Shown piece after piece: positions 57,738 to 64,000 of a stretch of 64,000 bases of DNA; within the stretch, counting starts at the first letter, position 1; every line of letters starts with the position of its first letter. The position numbers were made by a program, and so were the translations under genes. Source of the DNA: JAWHTC01 sp032586155. Its GTDB lineage: Bacteria; Pseudomonadota; Alphaproteobacteria; Rhodobacterales; Rhodobacteraceae. The notes below the pieces were generated by a model. The model was not told the origin of the DNA. It ran no database searches and saw only the letters and a list, made by a program, of their open reading frames with translations. The stretch lies in NCBI RefSeq assembly GCF_032586155.1, contig NZ_JAWHTC010000001.1:806001-870000 (forward strand). The letters run 5' to 3'.

Positions 57738-57968
57738 ATGCGCTTTCTCGATTCTCTTCCCTGGGGCACCTTGATCATCGTGGCGGCCCTGCTGGGCCTG
57801 GCTCCGTTTACGCCCGAGCCGCATGTCTGGGAAAAGCTGAAGATGCTGGCGGCTGGGGAGTTGTCGGAGCCGATCGACATTTTCGACCTGCTGATGCACG
57901 GAACACCTTGGGTGTTGCTGATACTCAAAGGGGTACGCGAAGCAATCCGCGGTCAATCCAGCGAATAA
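57738..57968 (+). CDS. Small two-pass membrane protein
   Basis: This 76-residue product has two membrane helices, WGTLIIVAALLGLAPF at the N-terminus and MHGTPWVLLILKGVREAI at the C-terminus. A conserved-looking link between them reads PEPHVWEKLKMLAAGELSEPIDIFDLL. Similar short proteins in proteobacteria have been labelled RND transporter-related, without evidence I can verify. The gene starts 36 bases after tRNA-Asp copy 2 and overlaps the convergent gene by 16 bases at the 3' end. Confidence 0.6.
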   Translation: MRFLDSLPWGTLIIVAALLGLAPFTPEPHVWEKLKMLAAGELSEPIDIFDLLMHGTPWVLLILKGVREAIRGQSSE

Positions 57969-58735
57969 TCGTAGCCCAGGGCGGTTTCCATTTCGAGATC
58001 GAGGGTCTGCATCATGAAGGCGTAATCCGCATCCGAGATGTCGGTTGGCGTGTCCACATCAACCGAGCGATTGAAGCGATTGCCGAGGCGCTGGGCCACG
58101 GGTTTGATCCTCAGCCCTTTGAGCGGCAGGTCAAAATGCTCGATCATCCAGGCGATGAAGCCGACCTGGTCAATCTGCACCAACTCGGCCTTGACCACCA
58201 GCACATTGCAGTCGCGATTGAGCAGCCCGAGATAGGCCGCCTGTTTCAGATTGCGCAGCTCAAATAGGTTGGCAAAGCGTTTGCCAGTGATCGGGTGGCG
58301 GTCATATTGCAGTTCGGCCCCGGCGACATGGGGGACAAGCTCGGGATGGAGTTCTTCGAAATCCGAGGCGCGGTCGACGATGGAGCGCCATTCGGCGCGG
58401 ATGAAATCGGAAAACTCCAGCGCCTGCAGGTCGGGGTGGGAATGCCAAGGGCGTTTGTGCATCGACAGGGCCCAGCTGGCAGCGTTGCGGACGGCAACGA
58501 CAATCAGGGTATTATCGGGGATGGCCACCATGTGTGGCACCGCGTGCTTCCAGCCAAAGCCCTCGGTCCGTTCCAGTTCGACGTTTTTCTCGACCGCCTT
58601 GCGCACCATGTTGGTGCCGCAGGCCCTTTCACCCAGAACCTGGAACTGGGTCAAAGGCGCATCGTTGGCGCGGTGCAGGAACCAGCCGCGTTCGGAGAAA
58701 TGGGGCGTGAAATCGTCAGGTAACATCTGGATCAT
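57953..58735 (-). CDS. Sulfotransferase-like protein
   Basis: The protein of about 260 residues has VLGERACGTNMVRKAVEKN near the N-terminus, which resembles the 5' phosphosulphate-binding loop of sulfotransferases. VVAVRNAASWALSMHKRPW follows, resembling the 3' phosphate-binding motif. It may transfer sulphate from PAPS to a glycan or other polymer. The start at 58735 (MIQMLPDDFTPHF) follows from the conserved region; an ATG 18 codons upstream is possible. It diverges from the glycosyltransferase gene at 58884, so both may serve the same polymer. Confidence 0.65.
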   Translation of the reverse strand: MIQMLPDDFTPHFSERGWFLHRANDAPLTQFQVLGERACGTNMVRKAVEKNVELERTEGFGWKHAVPHMVAIPDNTLIVVAVRNAASWALSMHKRPWHSHPDLQALEFSDFIRAEWRSIVDRASDFEELHPELVPHVAGAELQYDRHPITGKRFANLFELRNLKQAAYLGLLNRDCNVLVVKAELVQIDQVGFIAWMIEHFDLPLKGLRIKPVAQRLGNRFNRSVDVDTPTDISDADYAFMMQTLDLEMETALGYDYSLD

Positions 58736-58883
58736 TGCGGGCTGCTCTTGCCTCGGTTGGCGCCATTCTGCCCGGAAAATCCCGTCCACGAAAGGTGGAT
58801 TTTCGTTCCCGCTAGGCGCAAAAGGCGCTAGACAAGGTCAAAGCCCCGCAAAAAACAGGGGCAGGTAACGAGAGTACGGGCAG

Positions 58884-59759
58884 ATGCAATCGAAAGTGGC
58901 CGCGGTGACGATGGTGCGCGAGGATTTGTTTTTCCTGCGCGCCTGGCTGCATCATTATGGCGAGGTCCTGGGGCGCGAGAACTGTTACATCGTCAACCAT
59001 GGCCGGGGACAGGATGTGGCGGATCTGGCCAAGGGCTGCAACATCATCGGCATCCCCGGTGAGGCGCACAAGAATTTCGATATGAAACGCTGGCGGCTCT
59101 TGAATAACATCGTGATGGGGTTGCGCTCGTATTACGATCATGTCGTCGTCGGCGATGTGGACGAATTAGTGGTGGTGGACCCGGCGCGGGGGCAGAATCT
59201 GCTGGAGTATTTGTGGGACGCGCCCATTCGTCGGGTGCTGACGCCGCTGGGGTTGGAGGTGATCCACCGGATCGATGTCGAACCCGAGGCGATCACCGAC
59301 CGTATTCTGGGGCCGCGGCGGCACGTGCGGCTGGCGCCGCATTACTCGAAACCTTGTGTGATCTCGGCAGGCACAAAAATCGCCCGCGGCGGACACTTCA
59401 CCCAGTATGGCAAGCTGTTCGCGCCCGACGATCTGTACCTGTTTCATCTGAAGTTCTGTGATTTCCCGGAATATGTCTCGGCGATGAACCGGCGCAACGC
59501 GGTAACGCAGGAGATCGGGGCCGGCGTCAGGGAAACCGCCATCGGGCGACACTGGTTTGCCGAAGCGCGCGGCGAGGACCAGGCGACCTTCGAGGCCTTC
59601 GCCGAGCTGGAGACGGTCGAAGGTTTCGATTTGGGTGCCTATCGTACCGAAATGCGTGACACGTTCCGACCGCGTGGCGATACCGGGTTCTACCAGTTCG
59701 ACCGGCCGGACTATGCGGTGCAGTTCGAATTGCCGGAGCGGTTCAACGGCATTTTCTAA
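58884..59759 (+). CDS. Glycosyltransferase-like protein, GT2-related
   Basis: This 291-residue protein resembles the Glyco_tranf_2_4 group. The N-terminal VTMVREDLFFLRAWLHHYGEVLG has the donor-binding region, and VVVGDVDELVVVDPARG carries the DxD metal motif (about residue 98). It continues with HYSKPCVISAGTKIARGGHF and KLFAPDDLYLFHLKFCDFPEY. The substrate is unknown. Together with the divergent sulfotransferase-like gene it suggests synthesis of a modified glycan. The start at 58884 follows AACGAGAG. Confidence 0.75.
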   Translation: MQSKVAAVTMVREDLFFLRAWLHHYGEVLGRENCYIVNHGRGQDVADLAKGCNIIGIPGEAHKNFDMKRWRLLNNIVMGLRSYYDHVVVGDVDELVVVDPARGQNLLEYLWDAPIRRVLTPLGLEVIHRIDVEPEAITDRILGPRRHVRLAPHYSKPCVISAGTKIARGGHFTQYGKLFAPDDLYLFHLKFCDFPEYVSAMNRRNAVTQEIGAGVRETAIGRHWFAEARGEDQATFEAFAELETVEGFDLGAYRTEMRDTFRPRGDTGFYQFDRPDYAVQFELPERFNGIF

Positions 59760-59883
59760 AGCCTGTCCGCCGCCGAAACCATGATCGGCGGAGCATGTTG
59801 CCCATCGCGACAATAAGGCGTTTGCCTCGTGCCGTGGGGACGCACTAGCCTAGGATGCAATCAGACAGACGGGGAGAGTGATC

Positions 59884-60456
59884 ATGAAAATGAAGCTTAC
59901 AGGTGTGACACTGGTGGCCAGCCTGGTCGCAGGAATGGCGATGGCGGCGGACAAGGCGGCCCTGGTCGAAGAAGGCAAGGGCGTGATGAAGGCTTTTGGC
60001 GGGACACTGAAAAAAGAGCTTCTGGCAGCGGTTGAACAGGGCGGACCGGTCAAGGGCATCGAGGTGTGCAACGTCAAAGCGCCGATGATCGCTGACAAGG
60101 TTGGCGGCGATACCGGGTGGATCGTGGCCCGTTCTTCGCACAAGCTTCGCAATCCAAAGAACGCGGCCGATAAATTTACCGCCTCGGTGATTCAAGAGTT
60201 CCTGGACCGCGAGGCCAAGGGTGAAATGGCGGCCGACATGGCCAAGGCGGAAATTGTCGAGGAAAATGGCCGCAAGGTGTTCCGTCTGGTCAAGGCGATC
60301 CCCACCGGCAAACTCTGCATGAACTGCCATGGCGGTGAAAACGTGAAGCCGCAGGTGGTCGAGGCGCTGGCGACGCTCTACCCCGACGACAAGGCACGCG
60401 GGTTCAGCGAAGGCCAGATGCGGGGCGTGTTCACCTTGCAGAAGGTTCTCGATTGA
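59884..60456 (+). CDS. DUF3365/Tll0287-like haem protein
   Basis: This 190-residue protein has a signal peptide (ending AMA-AD) and a DUF3365-type domain. It starts VEEGKGVMKAFGGTLKKELLAAVEQGGPVKGIEVCNVKAPMIAD and ends with GKLCMNCHGGENVKPQVVEAL, where CMNCH is a c-type haem motif. Tll0287-like proteins have a PAS-like periplasmic fold around haem, and one described cyanobacterial member is thought to sense redox. The start at 59884 has GGGGAGAG upstream. It appears to be monocistronic. Confidence 0.85.
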   Translation: MKMKLTGVTLVASLVAGMAMAADKAALVEEGKGVMKAFGGTLKKELLAAVEQGGPVKGIEVCNVKAPMIADKVGGDTGWIVARSSHKLRNPKNAADKFTASVIQEFLDREAKGEMAADMAKAEIVEENGRKVFRLVKAIPTGKLCMNCHGGENVKPQVVEALATLYPDDKARGFSEGQMRGVFTLQKVLD

Positions 60457-60490
60457 GGACGAGTTTGGTCGGGTGAAACTCCACGCTACA

Positions 60491-60685
60491 TCAGTTTGAC
60501 ACGATCCAGCCGTTCCCCAACCGATCGCGGACAGCGCCGGTGAGCGGCGAAATGGCAACTTGCGGCGCGCGGGCGAAATGGGCCTGCGTGTCGTTGTAGC
60601 CCTGGCTTATGGGAAAGTGGGCCACGGCCAGCCCGGCAATCGAAAGGGCGCCGAGCATGGTGGTGATCTGAAAGAGGGGTTTCAT
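60491..60685 (-). CDS. Small secreted protein of unknown function
   Basis: The 64-residue product starts MKPLFQITTMLGALSIAGLAVA, a signal peptide, followed by HFPISQGYNDTQAHFARAPQ and a short tail ending RLGNGWIVSN. The mature protein of about 42 residues is not recognised. GGAAAGGA lies 7-8 bases upstream of the ATG, so translation is likely. It is separate from the pdh operon by 150 bases and faces the DUF3365 gene end. Confidence 0.5.
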   Translation of the reverse strand: MKPLFQITTMLGALSIAGLAVAHFPISQGYNDTQAHFARAPQVAISPLTGAVRDRLGNGWIVSN

Positions 60686-60836
60686 CGCGTTGTCCTTTCC
60701 TGTCGCCGCTGAGCCAGCGAAGACTGCTGACTGAGACGAAGAAAGGTGTTTGGGCGATGTTTAACAATAACAGCCCGTGCAGGACGGACTGTTATTCAAT
60801 ATCAATCGGGTAAGTCGCTGATATTTAGTGTTTTTG

Positions 60837-62135
60837 TCAAGCCAACAAGGCGAGAGGGTTTTCCAAGCCGTCAACGATGGCCTGCAGCAATTGCGCACCA
60901 AGCGCACCGTCGATAACCCGGTGATCGACGCTGAGCGTGACGGACATGACGGTGGCGACCTCGAGTGTGCCGTCCTTGCCGGCAACCGGTTTCTTGACCC
61001 CGGCACCTACGGCGAGGATAGCGCCATGCGGCGGGTTGATCACAGCGTCGAAATTGTCGATTCCGAACATGCCGAGGTTGGAAATGGCAAAGCTACCACC
61101 CTGGTATTCATGCGGCGCCAGCTTGCGGTCGCGCGCGCGGGCGGCCAAGTCTTTCATCTCGGCGCTCAGAGTTGATAGCGACTTGGTGTCGGCGTCCTGG
61201 ATGACGGGGGTGAAGAGCCCGCCTTCGATGGCGACGGCGACGGCCACGTCCGAGGGTTTCAGTTTGAAGATACGATCCCCGGCCCAGACGGCGTTGGCGT
61301 CCGGCACCGATTGCAGAGCGTTGGCGCAGGCCTTGATGATGAAATCGTTGACCGAGAGCTTGATGCCGCGGGCCTCGAGCCCGGCGTTCATTTCGCTGCG
61401 CAGTTTCAGAAGCGCATCGAGACGGATGTCACGGCGCAAGTAGAAATGCGGGATGGTTTGCTTGGCCTCGGTCAGGCGGGCGGCGATGGTCTTGCGCATG
61501 CCGTCGAGCGCGACCTCTTCGATTTCCCGACCCTCGTACATGCGGGCGACGGTGGCGCTGTCGGCGGATTGCGCCATCGGGGCGGGGGCCGGCGCCGCTG
61601 GGGCCGGGGCTGGCGCGGCGGTGGCAGGCAGTGCGCCCGGCGTAGCGACCTCGACATCGGCCTTGACGATCCGGCCCTTGGGGCCTGTGCCCTGGACCTG
61701 GCTCAGATCGAGCCCCTTGTCGGCGGCGATGCGACGGGCCAGCGGGCTGGCAAAGACCCGGCTGCCATCTGCGGTTGCCGGTGCGGCGGGCGCAGGGGCA
61801 GACGGCACCGCTGCCGCCGAGGCTTCTTCCGGCTCTGACGTGCCAATCTCGGCAGGTGTGGCGGTGGGTGCCGCGATGTCATCGGCGCTTTCACCGTCTT
61901 CAAGCAGCACGGCGATGACAGTGTTGACCTTCACGGCTTCTGTACCTTCGGCCACCATCAGCTTGCCGATCACGCCTTCGTCGACGGCTTCGAACTCCAT
62001 GGTTGCCTTGTCGGTCTCGATTTCGGCCAGAAGGTCGCCGGATTGCACGGTATCGCCTTCCTTGACCAGCCATTTGGCCAGTGTGCCTTCCTCCATCGTG
62101 GGGGACAGGGCAGGCATGAGGATTTCAGTGGGCAT
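60837..62135 (-). CDS. pdhC: Pyruvate dehydrogenase E2, dihydrolipoamide acetyltransferase
   Basis: E2 carries the acetyl group from E1 to CoA in the pyruvate dehydrogenase complex. The 432-residue protein has one N-terminal lipoyl domain (lipoyl lysine in ETDKATMEFEAVDEG), an Ala/Pro-rich linker (EEASAAAVPSAPAPAAPATA), and a peripheral subunit-binding domain (VFASPLARRIAADKGLDLSQVQGTGPKGRIVKADVE). The catalytic domain has the active-site histidine in SVDHRVIDGALGAQLL near the C-terminus. The start overlaps the preceding gene by 11 bases. The gene is last in the pdh operon seen here. Confidence 0.96.
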   Translation of the reverse strand: MPTEILMPALSPTMEEGTLAKWLVKEGDTVQSGDLLAEIETDKATMEFEAVDEGVIGKLMVAEGTEAVKVNTVIAVLLEDGESADDIAAPTATPAEIGTSEPEEASAAAVPSAPAPAAPATADGSRVFASPLARRIAADKGLDLSQVQGTGPKGRIVKADVEVATPGALPATAAPAPAPAAPAPAPMAQSADSATVARMYEGREIEEVALDGMRKTIAARLTEAKQTIPHFYLRRDIRLDALLKLRSEMNAGLEARGIKLSVNDFIIKACANALQSVPDANAVWAGDRIFKLKPSDVAVAVAIEGGLFTPVIQDADTKSLSTLSAEMKDLAARARDRKLAPHEYQGGSFAISNLGMFGIDNFDAVINPPHGAILAVGAGVKKPVAGKDGTLEVATVMSVTLSVDHRVIDGALGAQLLQAIVDGLENPLALLA

Positions 62136-62550
62136 TTTCGGTGTCCTCTTTAAGTGCCGGGGTCTCAGCCTCGACTTTGATCTGGTAGTTCGGGCTTGCG
62201 ACGAAGCTCAATTCATGTTCGCGCAGTTGTAGCCGGTAATGTTGATGTTCGCCCATCTCGGGCGCGGCGCGGGTGGTGTCGGCCATCGGGCTGGCATGGG
62301 CGGTTTGAAAGAAGCCCTGGCGGTCCGTTTTGGGTTCTTCGTAACCCGCCGGGCGGGCCGGCGGGCCATATAGGTCTTCGCGCATGGTGAAACCGACAAC
62401 GTCCGAGAAGCGCAGTTCCCCGCAATCGCCCGAACCGGGGGCGAAGATCCGCACCACCAGTTCACCATGCTCGAAATGAAAGCTCTCGAGCAGGATGAAA
62501 TTGCCGTGAAGGGCAGAGGTGCGGATATCTACGGGGATGGTTTCGAACAT
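62125..62550 (-). CDS. Conserved hypothetical protein inside the pdh operon
   Basis: This 141-residue protein is not recognised. It begins MFETIPVDIRTSALHGNFILLESFHFEHGELVVRIFAPGSG, a beta-rich segment, then GELRFSDVVGFTMREDLYGPPARPAG. The C-terminal part (HYRLQLREHELSFVASPNYQIKVEAE) is also strand-rich. It has no signal peptide or membrane helix. It lies 6 bases after pdhB and overlaps pdhC by 11 bases, so it is almost certainly co-translated with E1-beta and E2. A role as an accessory, regulatory or structural subunit is plausible, but unproven. Confidence 0.6.
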   Translation of the reverse strand: MFETIPVDIRTSALHGNFILLESFHFEHGELVVRIFAPGSGDCGELRFSDVVGFTMREDLYGPPARPAGYEEPKTDRQGFFQTAHASPMADTTRAAPEMGEHQHYRLQLREHELSFVASPNYQIKVEAETPALKEDTENAH

Positions 62551-62556
62551 GGTCGC

Positions 62557-63924
62557 TTACCGGTAGGTCACCTCTTTGACCGCCGCGATCACCTCTTGGG
62601 TGGTGACCAAGGCGTGTTTCTCGAGGTTGGCGGCGTAGGGCATGGGCACGTCCTTGCCGGTGCAGCTGATCACGGGCGCGTCGAGGTAATCGAAGGCGCG
62701 GGTCATGATCGTCGCAGCGAGATGGTTGCCGATGGACCCCACCGGCCAACCTTCCTCTACGGTGACGCAGCGGTTGGTTTTCATGACGCTGGCAATCACG
62801 GTGTCATAGTCGATCGGGCGCAGGGTGCGCAGGTCGATGACCTCGGCACTGATTCCATCTTCGGCAAGTTTTTCAGCGGCTTCCAGCGCGTATTGCATGC
62901 CGATGCCGAAGCTGACGATGGTGACATCAGAGCCCTCGCGCCAAATCCGGGCTTTGCCGAAGGGCACGGTGAAATCATCCATCACGGGCACATCGCCGGT
63001 GCGGCCGTAGAGGATTTCGTTTTCCAGGAAGATCACCGGGTTCGGATCGCGGATCGCGGTTTTCATCAGGCCTTTGTAATCAGAGGCCGAATAGGGCATC
63101 ACCACCTTCAGCCCTGGGATTTGCGCGTACCAGGCGGCGTAGTCCTGGCTGTGCTGGGCGCCGACGCGGGCGGCGGCACCGTTGGGGCCGCGGAAGACGA
63201 TGGGGGCACCCATCTGGCCGCCGGACATGTAAAGCGTCTTGGCCGCCGAGTTGATCAGATGGTCGATGGCCTGCATGGCGAAGTTGAAGGTCATGAATTC
63301 GACAATTGGTTTCAGGCCGCCAAAGGCCGCACCAACGCCGATCCCGGCAAAGCCATGTTCGGTGATCGGGGTGTCGATCACGCGTTTCGCGCCGAACTCG
63401 TCCAGCATCCCCTGGGAGACCTTGTAGGCGCCGTTATACTCGGCGACCTCTTCGCCCATCAGGAAGACGGTGTCATCGGCGCGCATTTCCTCGGACATGC
63501 CATCACGCAAGGCCTCGCGGACGGTTTGTTGTTTAAGCTCGGTGCCTTCGGGCCAATCCGGGGTGAGATCAGGGGCGGGCGCGTCAGCCATTGCCGGAGC
63601 GGCAGGGGCAGCAACCGCAGCGGGGGCAGGAGCCTCTGCCACCGGGGCGGGAGCCGATGCGACCACATCGTCCATGCTTTCACCTTCCTCGATCATCACG
63701 GCGATGGCGGTGTTGACCTTGACGCCCTCAGAGCCTTCGGGGATCAGGATCTTGCCGAGGATGCCTTCATCGACCGCCTCGAACTCCATCGTCGCCTTGT
63801 CGGTTTCGATTTCGGCGAGGATGTCGCCGGATTGAACTGTATCGCCTTCCTTGACGAGCCATTTAGCCAGCGTGCCCTCTTCCATCGTGGGGGACAGGGC
63901 GGGCATTAGAATTTCGGTTGCCAT
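62557..63924 (-). CDS. pdhB: Pyruvate dehydrogenase E1 component, beta subunit, with lipoyl domain
   Basis: E1-beta forms, with E1-alpha, the thiamine-diphosphate enzyme that decarboxylates pyruvate. The 455-residue protein has an N-terminal lipoyl domain (ETDKATMEFEAVDEG, residues 1-85), a linker rich in Ala and Pro, and the transketolase-like domain with FLMGEEVAEYNGAYKVSQGM, DTPITEHGFAGIGVGAAFGGLKP and VTVEEGWPVGSIGNHL. A lipoyl domain on E1-beta is a feature of alphaproteobacterial complexes. Its first 80 residues are very similar to those of pdhC, consistent with duplication. The start follows the VOC-like gene end by 3 bases. Confidence 0.96.
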   Translation of the reverse strand: MATEILMPALSPTMEEGTLAKWLVKEGDTVQSGDILAEIETDKATMEFEAVDEGILGKILIPEGSEGVKVNTAIAVMIEEGESMDDVVASAPAPVAEAPAPAAVAAPAAPAMADAPAPDLTPDWPEGTELKQQTVREALRDGMSEEMRADDTVFLMGEEVAEYNGAYKVSQGMLDEFGAKRVIDTPITEHGFAGIGVGAAFGGLKPIVEFMTFNFAMQAIDHLINSAAKTLYMSGGQMGAPIVFRGPNGAAARVGAQHSQDYAAWYAQIPGLKVVMPYSASDYKGLMKTAIRDPNPVIFLENEILYGRTGDVPVMDDFTVPFGKARIWREGSDVTIVSFGIGMQYALEAAEKLAEDGISAEVIDLRTLRPIDYDTVIASVMKTNRCVTVEEGWPVGSIGNHLAATIMTRAFDYLDAPVISCTGKDVPMPYAANLEKHALVTTQEVIAAVKEVTYR

Positions 63925-63927
63925 TTC

Positions 63928-64000
63928 TCAACTCTCTCCCGTTGCGGGTGTAATCATTCCGACGATGTTTCCTTCGCCGTCTTCCACGTAGGCGCAGCGT
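63928..64000 (-). CDS. C-terminal fragment of a small upstream protein
   Basis: The minus-strand frame is open from the right edge to TGA, reading RCAYVEDGEGNIVGMITPAT, then GES. The AYVEDGEGNIVG segment resembles the C-terminus of VOC (glyoxalase-like) proteins. Its stop lies 3 bases before the pdhB start, so it belongs to the pdh operon. The rest of the gene, and its start, lie outside the window. The family assignment is tentative. Confidence 0.45.
   Translation of the reverse strand, partial: RCAYVEDGEGNIVGMITPATGES

Noticed and set aside
1..64000. CRISPR array, phage, toxin-antitoxin or defence island.
   Set aside because: No regularly spaced repeats, integrase, restriction or nuclease-defence genes were seen; gene content is housekeeping and metabolic.

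Overview
This 64 kb window is high-GC, densely coding chromosomal DNA from an alphaproteobacterium, most likely a marine Rhodobacteraceae (Roseobacter-group) species. The evidence is a DksA with a single cysteine instead of the usual four zinc ligands, a pyruvate dehydrogenase E1-beta carrying its own lipoyl domain, a DUF4167 gene beside prfA-prmC, an lptF-lptG-lptD-surA-pdxA-rsmA operon, a possible CtrA box, and intergenic repeats that I associate with roseobacters. I see no phage, CRISPR array, plasmid replication gene, rRNA operon or intact insertion sequence.

Layout. 1-9.8 kb: end of a DUF1223 gene, trypsin-like protease, MoxR ATPase, dksA, a flavin monooxygenase, small secreted or membrane proteins, a haloacid dehalogenase and enolase. 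Enolase diverges from a flavin amine oxidoreductase across a triple operator. 10-19.4 kb: tandem PhzF genes, Na+/H+ antiporter, EEP nuclease, EamA exporter, SelO, then a GNAT-GrpB-nucleoside hydrolase operon. 19.6-27.8 kb: a repeat-containing small protein, a TagD-LicD surface-polymer pair, a ferric-iron binding protein, mazG, tandem M20 amidohydrolases, agmatinase, and two small overlapping convergent genes. 27.9-40.6 kb: prfA-prmC, DUF4167, the LPS-transport/rsmA operon, pepA-holC. 40.8-45.6 kb: a four-gene gamma-glutamyl-polyamine operon. 45.8-53.2 kb: aspartic protease, MarC, ABC-F, Bcr/CflA efflux, ndk, and several unknown small genes. 53.4-57.7 kb: two near-identical tRNA-Asp genes bracket an Lrp regulator with a divergent class V aminotransferase and a secreted haem/lectin-like protein. 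57.7-64 kb: sulfotransferase-like and glycosyltransferase genes, a haem protein, and the pyruvate dehydrogenase operon.

How the parts connect. The agmatinase gene and the gamma-glutamyl-polyamine operon lie 15-19 kb apart but share a palindrome (AATTTGATCAAATT, perfect in two places, with a third copy whose core matches) just upstream of start codons. This points to one polyamine regulon: agmatine to putrescine, gamma-glutamylation, oxidation, and hydrolysis. LptF/G/D and SurA build the outer membrane. TagD/LicD, the glycosyltransferase and the sulfotransferase-like protein probably modify cell-surface polymers. Other regulatory DNA includes a triple LacI-type palindrome at eno, a perfect palindrome at the lrp start, and an array of four near-contiguous palindromes between pdxA and rsmA.
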